Counted from the stretch's first letter, positions 1 to 12,344 are shown. The stretch: 64,000 nt of DNA from Ananas comosus (GCF_001540865.1 NC_033630.1:10133664-10197663); one strand, 5' to 3'. Translations and numbers: made by a program. The notes: generated by a model not told the origin, from the letters alone.

Positions 1-1640
1 TACGTTCGTAGCGGTCGATAGAGCTTCCGACCCAGATTATCGGTTTAGTTTTATCCCTACTATTCTGTTGTTATAGCTTAGTCAGTTTATATGGTTCAGT
101 ATTTTTATTACATTGGAATATGTGGACTTTCATGAATGTAATAAAAGAATTTCTGGATTTGGTAAAATAAAAGGTTTTCTACCCCTCGTGGTAGCTTTTA
201 TAAAAGATAAAAGTTTTCGCGTATGGAACAGTTTTTAAAAGGTTTTTCGTGGAGTTTTGTTTAAACATCGAATGTAAAACTACGGTGTGAATGGTAAATG
301 TATGAATGTATAGCTATCTGTATATTCATTTAGTTGTGGTTGTATACTGTTTGTATTTTTGTACTTGTGCGACGCCGTGCAAATACAGGGGAGACTCTGT
401 CCGTGTGAACAGTGGATTCCCTGTATTTGTGGCGGATTTGACATACTCTGGGGTCAGGTGTTTCAAAAAAAAAAATTTTAGTCGTTTCCGCTGTTTTTCC
501 AAACTAAAAAGGGACCCCAGGGCGTGACACTTATGCTTTATTAATGAAAATATGTTTTTCTCCTTTTAATGTGATTGCGTAATTAATACTAGTAGGCATA
601 TATTCGTTAAGTCACCAGGCTCAGATCAGCCCACTCACACGGGTGATCGCCCTGGCACCTAAGTGGTGAGCAGGATGAGACTAGATAATCATATTAAACT
701 TGAGTAGTTGTAACATGATTATTTTGTTCATATATGTTATGAATGAAGTATTGATATAATTTAAAGTCGCCTTAATTAGTTTAAGATGAGACTCTAAAGA
801 GTCGGATATGAAAATTTTGGTGAAATTTCATATCGAGCTTGTATAGTAGCCGAACCTAAGTGCTCAGGTTAGAGAGATGACTTGAGTTGTGGTGGTTAGA
901 TACCTTAGTGGTACCTAGTCCAAGGTTCGTATGGCGTTTTAGAGCGTGACATGACCCATTGAGTGGGAGCTCCATCATAGCATACATATGATACTGTATG
1001 TGCTTGTCGACTAGTTAGTAGAGTGACATAAGTTCTTTCTTCCATGTCACTGTGTGAGCACTAACCCTTTTGTGCCCTCGACTTAGAACTACGTTATGAA
1101 GTGGAGGTCCAAAGTAACTAACTTAGCATGTATCTCAGGGTCATGAGAAAATACGATCTCGCGGAGCATGTCTAGTAAAGTTCTTGGACAATAGGTAATT
1201 AACGCAAGGGGCTGAGGAATGTTTCGATAAACACACGTAAGTCTTGTGACTCATTGCCGGCCGGTTATCTCAGTTGTGTATTGAGATAATTATGGTACAG
1301 ATAATACGTGCGGTCGGAGCCCCTTCATACAGGGAGGACTTTTGTGAATGCTTGATCCAGTTTGCTGTGTTGAAACGACTAGGGCATAGACGAATTCAAG
1401 TCAGTGTTGTGCCTATGTTAGTTGGGTGGTAACTTAATATAGCACTCCTGCATGTGTTCTTTGTCAGGCGCCACGCTCCAATTACCCGTATGAGCGATGT
1501 AATGACGTGAGAGAGGAATTTGCCAATAGTGGCAAGAGGGGTGGGAGATTTGTAGCATATGTGTGTCCCATTGCGCGGTTTACATTACCCGATCCACTAA
1601 GATGATTGTGATTATACCTAATTGGGTTTAGGATTAGAAT
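1..1640. repeat. LTR-like non-coding repeat sequence, unclassified
   Basis: No convincing coding sequence is visible. The stretch is more GC-balanced than its surroundings. It has the look of LTR or untranslated retrotransposon sequence, including an A-rich interruption near 466 and a segment ending in GGGCGTGACAC near 538. A partly palindromic segment at about 615-655 pairs CCAGGC with GCCCTGG. No paired LTR, primer-binding site or target duplication can be seen because the left edge is cut by the window, so the assignment is tentative. Confidence 0.3.
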
Positions 1641-1678
1641 AAATTATATATTTTTTATCAGTTAAAAAGTATTGGACG

Positions 1679-2160
1679 CCCAACTTTCCAGGGGGTCACC
1701 CTCTAGACTACTCCGTCCTACCACGCTTACACTTCCCTTAACTCTTGGCCGTCTAGCCACCAACCCAATAAATGCTTGAGCCGGAGTTAAGAGTTTACCA
1801 CATTATATCTCTTTATATAGACTACTGGGTCTCACAATCTCCCCTTCCTTTAAGCCTGATCTCGGTCAGGGACTAAGACTCAAAGTACCAGGCGATGTGA
1901 GACTCGTCTCGCTAGCGGCATCCAGACCTGGCTCAGCCGAGACTATCTACACCTTTTTTGTTTTCTTCGCTGGTAATTGGCTTGATACCAAACTGTAACT
2001 CCCTCAGACTTCCCAGGGGACCCATCCTATGGACTACTCCCGTCCTAGCACGCTTAACTCTCTTAACCTCTTGGGTCTAGCCACCACCCAAAATGCTTAA
2101 GCCGGGTTAAGAGTTTAGCCCTATTATATCTTATATATAGAACTATCTGGGGTCTCACAC
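1679..2160. repeat. Direct repeat pair of LTR-like sequence
   Basis: A segment of about 155 bases at 1679-1835 recurs in diverged form at 2003-2160. Shared blocks include the region around GACTACTCC, CTAGCCACCA, AATGCTT and GGTTAAGAGTTTA, each followed by TTATATCT and GGTCTCACA. A related sequence lies at 60862-61290. On the minus strand each unit starts with TGTGAGAC, as many plant LTRs do. No flanking duplication was found, so these could be LTR fragments or a duplicated regulatory segment. Confidence 0.5.
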
Positions 2161-2299
2161 GTATCTATTAGTGCATATCTATTACATGTTAATAGATTTT
2201 CTAATCCTTATGAGATTCAGGATATTTATGGGTTCTGTTATTCTATAAATACGTTCCCTTGTTTCTCCCATATGAGACAATTGATATTCGAATTAATTC

Positions 2300-2640
2300 A
2301 ATATTCCATTATTCTCTCTCTTCTTCCTCTCTGGGATTTTCACCTACGTTCCCGGGATTGTAGAGTGTGGACATAGAAGAGGACTCTGGTAGTCCTCTTT
2401 GATTGGCATCCGTCGCATCAGATCCGCATCCGATCCATGGCGTAAGGCGTACGCGTGGGAGAAGGCGAGAAACGTGGGAAATCCAGAAGCATCGAGGCAA
2501 GGACGATCTAAGAAGGCTTGTAAAACAGGCGAACCGATCCAAATTTGGGTTCCCGGATACGTTGACTATCCGGTTTGTAAGTTTCCACTGCCCTATAATT
2601 TCCAACAGTAAACAACTTTTAAACATCTATTATATTCTGT
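2300..2640. other. Moderately GC-rich segment, no recognised gene
   Basis: Short open frames occur on both strands here, the longest being 105 codons on the minus strand at 2309-2626. None has a recognisable domain and they overlap each other, which points to chance. The composition differs from the AT-rich DNA to the right, so it may be the internal end of a transposon or a gene scrap. Confidence 0.2.
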
Positions 2641-3465
2641 TTTCTTATTTTAATAATTTATAAGTACTAATTGAAGCTGTATGGAGGCAAAATTAGATTT
2701 GGAGTGGGATTAATAAAATGTTAGGGAATGTGCGGAGGATATAACGAGCTTTCGATATAAAGACATTCGCTACTGATGCTACTTATATTATATGAAATTA
2801 GGAGGAGGTGACATTGCTAGACAATGTTCTCATAAGAATTTTTATTAATAGACTCGATGATTAGTTTTGGTTATGTGATCATTTTAATTCAAAAGCCTTC
2901 TTGGCAAAAAATTTTGTTATATTACTTTAATTTTATGATGAACAATATGCATACTATTCGATCATTATGAGTAGATTAATATATAAAAATTCACTTGTAT
3001 TGATAGATAAAGATAATTATTTTTTCTTTTTTAAGATATGGATATTAAAATATATTTTTAAATTTCTTCTACACAGAAGCGGTCAACGGTTAACTCTAGT
3101 AATCGAGCAAAATTACTATATATATTCATTGAATAGGTATTAGAATTAATATTTATGGCTACTCAGCATGAAATTGGTATATTTTAAGATTTTCAATTTA
3201 ATACAATTCATTTTGTATAAATTATACAAATATATTATATTATAAAATGCAGAAATGTGGTACGATTATAGTATTCAAGGAATGCTATCATACTTAAAAG
3301 AATAGGCCAATGATGAGGCTAAGAAAAGATATATTAGTTCTTGCTAATTTTGAATATATGTTAATAAATTATTATCTTAAAAATATAGGTAATATTTCTA
3401 TATTCATATATTAGATTAAATGTTTATATTATGTCTTCTAATTGTAGAAAAGTATAGTTGAGATG
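2641..3465. other. AT-rich intergenic DNA
   Basis: I see no gene, no clear inverted repeat and no tandem array. It probably belongs to the same decayed transposon as the coding remnant that follows, but nothing in the sequence proves it. Confidence 0.3.
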
Positions 3466-3780
3466 CAATCACAACCCTCTTCTAATGAGAATGAAATTTT
3501 TATGATTGAGCAACAAATTTGTGCTCAGGTATTTGGGCCTAGATATGGATACATATCTTGGCGAGGCCACAGTTCAAAGTTTAAGTCACGACGTGAAGCT
3601 TCAAAAATTCAATCATCACAATTGTAAGAAGAATTGGCAAATACAAACACTCTTCTAGAGGCCCAGCAATCTCAAATTTAAGCTCAACGTAAAGAAATTG
3701 AATTGTTACATACTATGGTACAACAAATTATTCAGACGCCACCAAAAAATGATGATTATGGACCATCTACTATGTGGTAA
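3466..3780 (+). pseudogene. CACTA (En/Spm-type) transposase-related C-terminal remnant
   Basis: One frame can be read across 105 codons with only two internal stops (TAA at 3625 and 3679). It reads as an ICAQVFGPRYGYISWRG-type segment followed by a basic stretch and then a glutamine-rich, coiled-coil-like helix (QQSQI, AQRKEIELLHTMVQQIIQ) and a natural TAA end. That order resembles the C-terminal part of plant Transposase_24 (Ptta/En/Spm) proteins, where a VLG..R.G motif precedes a glutamine-rich helix. Both stops are one C-to-T step from CAA, compatible with decay by cytosine deamination. The upstream exons are not recognisable. Family assignment is from memory of the motif and is moderate. 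Confidence 0.5.
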
Positions 3781-4756
3781 TTAAGTAAAATTCCTTAGGG
3801 TATTTTTTTCAAATTAAAATTTTCTTACATCATTCGTAGGTCAAATCTTATATATTTATAAGAATAAAATATAAATATTAACTATTTGCAAATAAAATAA
3901 TTTTATACGTCAAATTAAAAGACTTTTTTTTTTTTGCTTGCAAAAAAAATAACTAACTCAATGAATCTTAACTTATTTACTCATCTTGTATAATCATCTT
4001 AGTCTTTTGTGAAGTTGTATAATGTTTTATTTATACGAAGTAATAATTAATTAAATTAAATTTATTACCGTATTATTACTAATCAAATTTATTACCGTCA
4101 TCGTCGCCTCAGCGTCCGGCGACGACGGCGGCGACCCGCAGGTAGGGAGAGGATGGTGGAGGGCGGGGCCCACAGTAGCGGCCGTTTGGAGAAACTTCAA
4201 TTTGCACCGCTCGATTTAGCATATTTTTATTTTACCATCCTATACTTCAAAAGGTCTTACTTATATTACCTTGTGATTTTTCTTTGATATCTCTATAAGG
4301 GACTTGTTATTAAGTGGAGTGTTAAAAATATTATAATTTTACAAACTTTAGGGTAGAAATCCAAAATATGAAAGTGTATATTTCTCCGGGCCGGGTTTGG
4401 TCGAAGCGGGTCGAATTCTTTGGGCCGATCGAGAAGCCAGTCCGGCCCAAACCGATGGCAGCCCAGTATTTTTTTTTATCTCAAATTGTTAGTTAGTTGC
4501 TAATTGTTAAGTTTTGTGCCTTGTGTTTAACTTGGGTTGAGTCAAATTAATTAATTAACCCATTAAGTTAGTTAATGGAAGATGGTGTGGACTTGGTCTA
4601 TAGAATATATCAATAGATCTTGAAGTTGATTCCTATTGGTGCAAGATAAAAATATAATCGGATCTCCCAAATGCAAAAGCATAGTCGGTTATACTTCCTA
4701 GGCCGAGTTTAATTAAAATTATTGACTTGTTGACCGGACTAATGCATATATATAGA
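3781..4756. other. Intergenic DNA with one GC-rich patch
   Basis: Mostly AT-rich and without genes. A GC-rich patch at about 4090-4195 (repeats of CGACGACGG type, then GGGCGGGGCCC) stands out and could be a scrap of a host exon or CpG-rich promoter, but no protein reading is recognisable. A second GC-richer patch at 4385-4470 contains several GGGCC and GGCCC words. Confidence 0.3.
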
Positions 4757-5568
4757 GTAGGGGGCTTCTATACTATTATGAGTATAGAGCCCTCCGTACT
4801 CATAACTTGTTTTCGATGTTAGGGTTTTCGAATCGACGATCCACACCGTTAAACATGATTTAGAGTATTTGAAACTTCTAGAAAATAAATTTCGTAATTT
4901 TTCAAAATCATTATAAAGTCCATCAAGCGGGTATAAAATGAACGGTCAAAATCGAACGACATTCTAAAAATGGATGATCGGATCTTTCAATTTAAGATCG
5001 GATTTATTGATCTTTATTTAGGTAGTGAATATAATTTTTTATCAAAAATTCAACCTATTCCGATTCTTTTACACCGTTAAACTAGTAAATATTTTATACC
5101 GGCCATTAAAAATTGCCAATTTTGTAAGCTTTTGATCGTAGGATAAATTGTTTTCGATGTTAGGGTTTTCGAATCGACGATCCACACCGTTAAACATGAT
5201 CTAGAGTATTTGAAACTTCTAGAAAATAAATTTCGTAATTTTTCGACATCATTATAAAGTCCATCAAGCGGGTATAAAATGAACGGCCAAAATCGAACGA
5301 CATCCTAAAAATGGATGATCGGATCTTTCAATTTAAGATCGGATTTATTGATCTTTATTTAGGTAGTGAATAGAATTTTTTATCAAAAATTCAACCTATT
5401 TCGATTCTTTTACACCGTTAAACTAGTAAATATTCTATACTGGCCATTAAAAATTGCCAATTTTGTGAGCTTTTGATCGTAGGGTAAATGATATCGAAAA
5501 ATTATAAAATTTAATTTCTAAAAGTTTTAAATGCTCTAGATAATGTTTAACGGTATGGATCGTCGATT
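4757..5568 (+). mobile_element. Fold-back element (long family) with internal tandem duplication, cut by gap
   Basis: The left end has the family pattern: CTATACTATTATGAG, then its partial inverse, then TTTTCGATG and CGAATCGACGATCC followed by CCGTTAAAC. The part from 4807 repeats at 5148 with a period of 341 bases and only scattered differences, a direct duplication inside the element. The second copy runs on into the 3' arm (TGTTTAACGGTATGGATCG) and is cut by the run of N starting at 5569. No protein is encoded; this is a non-autonomous element. Confidence 0.7.
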
Positions 5569-6066
5569 NNNNNNNNNNNNNNNNNNNNNNNNNNNNNNNN
5601 NNNNNNNNNNNNNNNNNNNNNNNNNNNNNNNNNNNNNNNNNNNNNNNNNNNNNNNNNNNNNNNNNNNNNNNNNNNNNNNNNNNNNNNNNNNNNNNNNNNN
5701 NNNNNNNNNNNNNNNNNNNNNNNNNNNNNNNNNNNNNNNNNNNNNNNNNNNNNNNNNNNNNNNNNNNNNNNNNNNNNNNNNNNNNNNNNNNNNNNNNNNN
5801 NNNNNNNNNNNNNNNNNNNNNNNNNNNNNNNNNNNNNNNNNNNNNNNNNNNNNNNNNNNNNNNNNNNNNNNNNNNNNNNNNNNNNNNNNNNNNNNNNNNN
5901 NNNNNNNNNNNNNNNNNNNNNNNNNNNNNNNNNNNNNNNNNNNNNNNNNNNNNNNNNNNNNNNNNNNNNNNNNNNNNNNNNNNNNNNNNNNNNNNNNNNN
6001 NNNNNNNNNNNNNNNNNNNNNNNNNNNNNNNNNNNNNNNNNNNNNNNNNNNNNNNNNNNNNNNNNN
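5569..6066. other. Assembly gap of 498 N
   Basis: The sequence is undetermined. The gap starts inside the 3' arm of a fold-back element, so the missing sequence should include the end of that element. Confidence 0.99.
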
Positions 6067-6559
6067 ATGACGGCTAGATTTTCTAAAAATTGTATATTAT
6101 ATAAGAGAATATAATCTTTTTCTAATAAAATAAATGTAATAAGGATAGTAAAAAATTAGATTTAAATTTATCTTTCCTTAATTGGTTAGATCGATCAATC
6201 CTAATTCGTGTCTCTGATTTTATATTATTGATCATACCAAATTATAATGCAATTATTTGCACATAATTCCTGTTATATTTACTAGATATTAGTAAGTCCT
6301 TCTTGTAATATTATACACTTTAATACCATATTATGTAACAATTATAAATTAATTCATATAAACATTTGCAATTTAGGTCCTACGGCGATTCATAATCGCG
6401 ATTAGCTATCGATCACATCACAACCTCTTATGTGTGTGCACCATAGTTTTATTTATTGGTGTGAGATATATTTTGAATCACTATCAGCAATATCATGAAA
6501 CTCTATTAGTGGATTGAAAAAGAATGTCCAACTCGATCAAGTTGAGAAATAACATAAGA
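6067..6559. other. AT-rich DNA after the gap
   Basis: No gene or repeat structure is recognisable here. It leads into the duplicated block that begins at about 6560. Confidence 0.3.
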
Positions 6560-8259
6560 TATGTAATAAAATTTACAAAACTATGAAATCTCTTATTAGG
6601 ATGACCTGACACTTATTTATTTTAATTATTTGAAAGAAAGTAATATGACTATCCACTTCAAATTTTCTTTTAGAAATATATAAAATTAACTGAATGTGAA
6701 TCACTAGATTTAAGCCTTAATATACACAATGCCCGACCAAACAATATAATAACAAATCAAATAATTACTCAAAAGAGGTAATTTTACACTCTCACATAAA
6801 TAATATTATATAATTATATACATATTTAATGTTAAAATACATAACATTAATCATAATTATATTTTATTTCTGATTGAGAGAATGTAAATTTAATGATATA
6901 TAGGAGTGTACATGTTAAGCATTGTTCCAAATATCATAAAAAGCCATAATGCTAATATTGGAAACCATAAATATTACATCATTTATCTTGCAATATACAG
7001 CCCTCAAAACGACAAAATACAGCACTGAAACTTAGTTGACGTAGTTTCCATTTTGGGCGCATTTTAATGACGCATCAGATAAACTTAATCGATCCAATAA
7101 GTCCATCATGTTACACCAAATATGTCAATATATAATTTACTATCCAAACCATATTTAATATCTTCTTAGGTGTGTATCATAGGTTTAAACAAGTCCTAGA
7201 ACTAGTTAATATTACTATAGTTAAGTTCATATATAGTTATTGAATAGTATTTAATGGAATACCCGAAGCAAACACGAAAAAGTAGAATCTAAAATGAAGT
7301 AATTTAGTCTTTATTTTCTGGTACTTGTGTGGGCTTACCCATCTTTATATTTTGGTAGATCTATTCTGATAGTATTTTCTCACTGTCCTCTTGACTGCAT
7401 CCGCTTTTTCAAATTTAAGCGTAGCCATACTAATACATCTATACCACACATTATTTTTCATACACATTTTGACCACGTTGATGCATCATAGTCTCATCCT
7501 TCCTCAAAATTCTTTCTTTCATCATTTGCGACGCCTATCTTTCTTGAAGTCTGCCTTTTTGTTTTATGTTTTATTAATTCCTTCACTGTAACGTCGCTCT
7601 TCGGCGTTCCGTCGATCATTCAATTCTTCCTGTAATGGTTGCCTCTTCGGCTTTCCCTCTCATTAAGTCATCTCTGTTACACGTCGCTGTTCTCGCTTCA
7701 CGCCTATTATTTTATTTTCTAAGAGGCGTAATTGCGCGAGGATCGCGTGTGCACGGCAATGTGGGCGTCTCGACAATGACGCCTACTACGTCCGCTCCAT
7801 AACCAGCTGTTCGCAAGACGGCCCCCTCGCCCTCTGCCGTCAACTGCGTGATGAGTCAAACTCTAAACTCTAGCCCAGCAACCTTCCTCCTTGATCCGAT
7901 TATGTTAATTGTAATGTATACGTTATGTAAAGGTGTGTATCTCTGCTCTTCTAATAGCTCGAGTGACGAGAAGTACTCAGACTAAGATATGGACTTTGTG
8001 AAAAGGAGTTGAAGGTTACTGTGATGGCTTGCAGCGAAATCGTCGATGTTATGCAGACTGCCATAAATGAGGGTACCAAGGTCATGATTTTATGTAATAA
8101 ATTTTTTTTCTCCATTATTTTCTTATTTTCGTTGTTTTTCATTGAATATAAATTCTATCTAAATTTTTTAAAATATTTTTGTATAATTTATAATTTAATA
8201 AAATGATTATATCCGCTGCATCCCGCGGATTCCCTATACTTCAGTGACATTATCTTTTT

Positions 8260-8760
8260 ATAAAAGGGATAATGTTGTCTATATACCCCTCATTACGTTT
8301 GAAAATATCCGATTTAACCATTTTTTTTCTTCTCTAAATGCCCTTTATATGTCTACCGTTTATTGTACAAATACCTCCGTAGTTATCTCTTGTTAAGTTA
8401 CTTGGGTTAAACATAGTTAAAGTATCTTCTACCAGTTAAAAAAAAATTAAAATACCAATTTGCCCTTAATTAAGGGTAAATAAAGAAATTGTGACGATAG
8501 AAGGGTAATGGAAAAGACTAAAAATCAAAATATTTTTTGTGCCCTGACTTGAAAAGACAAAAGTCAAAATACTTTTTGTGCCCTTGACTTTAAGGGCAAT
8601 AAAGAAAATCAGTGATGGTGAAGGATATATTTGAAAAGGGCAAATAGTAATTATATAGATAAAGAGTTAATTAACAGATTTTACTCTAGGGTATATTAGT
8701 AATGGTTGAACGTAGAAATGGTATTTTCAATATAGCCTTCTAAGGTGGTAAATTGGAAAG
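8260..8760 (+). mobile_element. MITE, right end deleted (family of 15010-15555)
   Basis: It starts like the copies at 15010 and 54568 (GTCTATATACCCCTCAT, GAAAATATCCGATTTAACC) and contains the repeated phrase CAAAATACTTTTTGTGCCC twice. The right terminal inverted repeat is absent because the deletion in this copy joins the element directly to LINE sequence. Confidence 0.6.
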
Positions 8761-9845
8761 TAAGAGGTGCTTAATCTCTTGAAGAACGTATGTAGATAAG
8801 AAAAGTGGAGGATCTTGGAATTCTGGCGCGCACAATGAACCAAGCCTTCTAGTCAATAGTGATGGAAATTCCACACTGTGCTCAGTTGCCATTAGAACAA
8901 GATATTCTGCAATTGTTTAATCTCCAGAAGAAGACCACTAAAGGAGGGAAGGTCTTTCAAACTCCCATCGTTTTTGGTGGAAGGAATCCTAGTCAAAAAG
9001 GAATATATAAATTGGAGCATTCTGTAAGTGGCAAGTAGATAACATCGAGTTTGGACTGCCGCTGTGTGGGGATTCTACCATTGTCAATTCATCACAGGGG
9101 CCGTTTGAGTTATCGAATCACAAAAGGCTGAAAATTAGTTGAGTGCTGGCGGAACAAACGAATGGAATTGGCGGCAAGATACCTGGGATTGCGACAATAA
9201 TATTGATTACCTGATTAAGTTCTAGGATATTCCGAACTTAGGCCTGGGTGCCAACTTCAGAAATTGAAATAAAGGCCCTAACAGTGGGGGGGGGTGCACT
9301 GGCGAGATCGACTATGGATCATGGCATTTTATCAGTCAAATCAACCTACTCTGTGTGTGCTAATGGGTACTAGAGATGCTCCGCGCTAGTAAGATTTGGA
9401 ACTTCGTATCCTCTAAAAGTGAAAGTGTTTTGCTGGCTTCGTTCTCAGGAAAAAGGACACTACCTGGCAGAGAATCTACTTAGAGAGGATGGGTTGGGGT
9501 AACACTGCCGTTGTCATGCGGATGGAAGAGAAACCGGTTGATCTATTTACCTCAGTGTGTTTTCCCAGATTTCCTAATAGAATGACATTGGACCCAATGT
9601 CCAGTCCCAGAGATGTTGGTGAGGATGTGATTCTGGTCTCGGGACTGATGGAAAAAATAGGAAGGTATCATCGTCACGTCCTGGGCTTAATCGTTTAGTG
9701 CCTCTGGTGGGTTTATTGGAGAGTCCAGAACCATTTAACTCAGATCAAGCCTGAACCTTTCTTTGTAGGATACAAGATTAAATCAACTGACGATCCTGTG
9801 GGAGCAATCTCTATCAACAGTATGACATAACTTTGATTAATAGGT
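8761..9845 (+). pseudogene. L1-type LINE ORF2 C-terminal remnant, frameshifted
   Basis: This is a degraded counterpart of the LINE at 15640-17011. Recognisable pieces include the LGILD/NQALLVK region near 8815, the KLGAFCKW region near 9010 and the zinc-knuckle part near 9400-9560. Many one-base indels destroy the frame; the longest surviving piece is 69 codons at 9489-9698. It was probably copied together with the surrounding block and not inserted separately. Confidence 0.7.
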
Positions 9846-9885
9846 ATAGCCTTATTTACATGCTTATATTCTTATACAAACTTTT

Positions 9886-9925
9886 ATATATATATATATA
9901 TAATATATATATATATATTATATAT
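9886..9925. repeat. (TA)n microsatellite
   Basis: A TA dinucleotide tract with a few interruptions, directly before a fold-back element. Confidence 0.8.
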
Positions 9926-9944
9926 ACTATATATCTATCATGTA

Positions 9945-10639
9945 TATACTATGATGACTATGTATATCATTGAAGCCTTGTACTCACTAAGTTTGTTTTC
10001 GAGAATGAGCAATTTTGAATAACTCCCTTCCGTTAAAATATGATCTAGAGGTATTTGAAAACTTCTAGAAAATAAATTTCGTAAATTGTTAGAATTATAA
10101 TAAAGTCCATCAAGTGGACATCAAATGCAACGGTCAAATTCGAACGAACGCCTAAAAACACTTATGTAGTACAGGGGACGTAACTCATAATAGTAAGTAC
10201 GTTACCCTATATATCCATGGCTTTATACTATATGATATAAATGTGTTAAATAACGTTTAAGTAAATGGTGTTGAAAAATTATAAAATTGTATTTCTAAAG
10301 TTTAAATGCTGTAAATAACGTTTAAGCGTGTGTGATTCGTCGATTTGGGAAGCTTTATCATCGAAACCAAAAAACACTTTATAGTACGAGGTGCGATCGT
10401 ACTCATAATAGTCATAGGTAACCGGACTCATATATGCCATGGCTACTATACTATTATGAGTTTGAAGCCTTTTGTACTCATAAGTTGTTTTCGATGGATG
10501 AGCTTTTGATCAACTATCCACTCCGTTAATATGATCCTAGATATTTGAAACTCTAGAAATAATTTTCGTAAATTTCAAAATTATATAAAGTCATCCAAGT
10601 GGGCATAAAAATACGGTCCAATAATCGAACGACGTCCTA
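9945..10639 (+). mobile_element. Two damaged fold-back elements (long family)
   Basis: The first (about 9945-10430) has the family arm near 9995 (TTTGTTTTCGAGAATGAGC), the inner arm near 10330 (GATTCGTCGATTTGGGAAGC) and the terminal GTACTCATAATAGTCATAG. The second starts at about 10436 with GGCTACTATACTATTATGAG and is cut at 10639 by the start of a short fold-back element. Both show many small indels relative to clean copies such as 18267-18811. Confidence 0.6.
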
Positions 10640-10863
10640 AGTCCGGCTATGGTACTTGTAAAAGTACCAAGCACTTGGTGCTTGTAAATTTTTTACCGTT
10701 AGATCTAAGCCTTTGATTATTTTTATCCGTTAGATTATACTATTCAACCAACCACCCACTCAACCCTAGGGAGACCACATCATCCTAACCGCACATCCTT
10801 TAATCCAAGCGCCGAAAACTTACAAGCACAAATGACTATATACTTTTAAAAGCATAGAAGCTC

Positions 10864-10865
<2 letters not shown>
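10640..10865 (+). mobile_element. Short fold-back element (about 220 bp family)
   Basis: It begins GTCCGGCTATGGTACTTG and ends TTTTAAAAGCATAGAAGC. In between is the family core: CACTTGGTGCTTG, TTACCGTTAGATC, CAACCAACCACCCACTCAAC and CATCATCCTAACCGCACATC. It has no coding capacity. Relatives lie at 49721-49945, 46868-47065 and 58105-58356, among others. The start shares the GTCCGGCTA word with the long fold-back family. Confidence 0.7.
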
Positions 10866-10902
<37 letters not shown>

Positions 10903-11264
10903 CGCGCAGCAAGTAGAACCTCAATGAAGAGATTTTTCATTAATTAATACATAATCTAGTGAATCCGATGTTCAATGTGAACGCAAGTTTAATGTCCAAA
11001 AAAATATTAATTGGTAAATAAGAGAGAATTGCTTTCTTAAAATTATCTATTTGGGAAAAACATAAAAAAAAAATATTATGCATTCCTATTATTTCAAAAA
11101 GCATAATAAGTTTGTTAGAAAGACAACGAAAGGACATGTGGCATTGTCTGGTAGAAATAGTGACGAAAAAAGAACGATGCATGCAGTTTTAAGTGCTATA
11201 ACAACTTTTTAAAATTTTAATTTTTAACAATAATTTTGGATAATAATATATGGTTTGAACTTAT
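10866..11264. other. Intergenic DNA with (TA)n and GCGCGCGC tract
   Basis: A (TA)n run at about 10869-10897 is followed by GCGCGCGCGC, an alternating purine-pyrimidine tract that could adopt Z-DNA. The rest has no gene; an 80-codon minus-strand frame at 10940-11182 is unsupported. Confidence 0.4.
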
Positions 11265-11344
11265 CTTCAACTCAATCTACTATATCAGTTACCAAACCTT
11301 GATGTGAAAGTGACTAATCAGCTAAAATGCTTTTTTGGTACGAA

Positions 11345-11580
11345 AACCCTTTAGATAGAATTGAGCTCTTATACCATTTAAAAGTATTAAGTCATTATTG
11401 CTTGTAAATTTTGGAATCTTGGATTGAGTAATGTATGATTGGATTGATAGCGATTCCATAGGATTAAACGGGTGGTTAGTTGATAGTAGATTTAACGGAT
11501 AAAAATGATCAAAAGGTAAATCCAACAGCAAAAAACTTACAAACAGTAAGTGCCTTGTCCTTTTAAAAGCAATAGCTGCG
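11345..11580 (-). mobile_element. Short fold-back element in unit 1
   Basis: It reads on the minus strand with the family core (TTATCCGTTAAATC, ATCAATCC) and has terminal words ACCATTTAAAAGTATTAAG and CCTTTTAAAAGCAATAG. It is followed by a (CT)n tract. The equivalent in unit 2 is at about 12475-12688. Confidence 0.55.
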
Positions 11581-11611
<31 letters not shown>

Positions 11612-11612
<1 letters not shown>

Positions 11613-12107
11613 ATACTCCTAAGCCGTTTTCGATTATGAAAATTTCGAATCGACGATCAGCTCATTACCCTTGATTTAGCGTATTTAAAGTATCTAAAAA
11701 ATAAATTTTGTAATTTTTTGATATTCTTTACCTTGCGATCAAAAGTGTTCAAAATCAATTGTTAAAAATAAAAATCTCATAAAAGGTAGTGATATAGCAC
11801 TAAAATTTTTTATCAGATATATTGATCTTGCTGTAGATAGTATGAAAAAATTTTTATTAAAATTTCATCTTATTTGGGTACTTCTACACCGTTAAAGTTG
11901 AAAACGGCAGTCATCAACAATTGTAAATATTAATTTTGAACCCATTTGATCGTTAGGTAAATAATATCGAAAAATTACAAAATTTATTTTCTAGATATTT
12001 CAAATATGGTAGATCAAGTCTAACGAGGCCAATCACCGATTCGGAAATTCAATCATACGGCTTAGGAGCACGGAGGTATCCGTGCTTTTAAGAGCACAGC
12101 AGCCCCT
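11612..12107 (+). mobile_element. Long fold-back element in unit 1, left tip missing
   Basis: It starts inside the arm (TACTCCTAAGCCGTTTTCG) and ends with the full right arm: CGATTCGGAAATTCAATC, then GCTTAGGAGCACGGAGG and a terminal AGCACAGCAGCCCC. The (CT)n tract on its left replaces the expected outer hairpin. It has no coding capacity. Confidence 0.7.
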
Positions 12108-12344
12108 CTATCTCTCTCTACATATATATATACATATATATTAATACAAATGTATAAAACTTATCAAAACTATGATTCTCTTTGGGATGACTACATTTTT
12201 TTTTTTTTTTTTGAAAGAAAAGTAGTATGCTATCCGCTTCGTAAATTTTTCTATTGCATATTTAATGTTTAAAAATAAAACATTAAAAAATAATTCTTGA
12301 TTTCTGGATGAAGGAATGTAAAATTTGTAACTCTTTTAGGAGTN

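Larger units (their letters stand above)
6560..9850 (+). repeat. Segmental duplicate, copy 1 (indel-rich) of the block at 13260-17035
   Basis: The order of landmarks matches copy 2: a segment with GAAAGAAA..GTA, TAGAAATATATAAAATTAAC, GGAGTGTACATGTTA, GTTTCCATTTTGGGC, CTTCGGCTTTCCCTCTCATTA, a MITE and then a LINE tail. Copy 1 differs from copy 2 by very many one-base insertions and deletions. It also lacks about 430 bases corresponding to 15510-15940, with the junction inside a short shared AGTAAG-like word near 8760. Weak open frames here are broken versions of copy 2. Confidence 0.8.
11265..12343 (+). repeat. Duplicated block, unit 1, ending at a single N
   Basis: This unit and 12345-13635 share order and near-identical sequence: a short fold-back element, a (CT)n tract, a long fold-back element ending AGCACAGCAGCCCCTC, and a segment ending GTAACTCTTTTAGGAGT. 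Unit 1 stops at the lone N at 12344, after which the sequence restarts as at 11265. Unit 1 lacks 13371-13547 of unit 2 and also lacks 37 bases present near 12429-12465. Confidence 0.85.

Noticed and set aside
306..527. 73-codon frame with a hydrophobic start
   Set aside because: It lies in LTR-like repeat DNA, has low-complexity K/F residues from an A-rich tract, and resembles no protein I know.
5543..6070. Long open frame of 175 codons
   Set aside because: It consists almost entirely of N, so it has no content.
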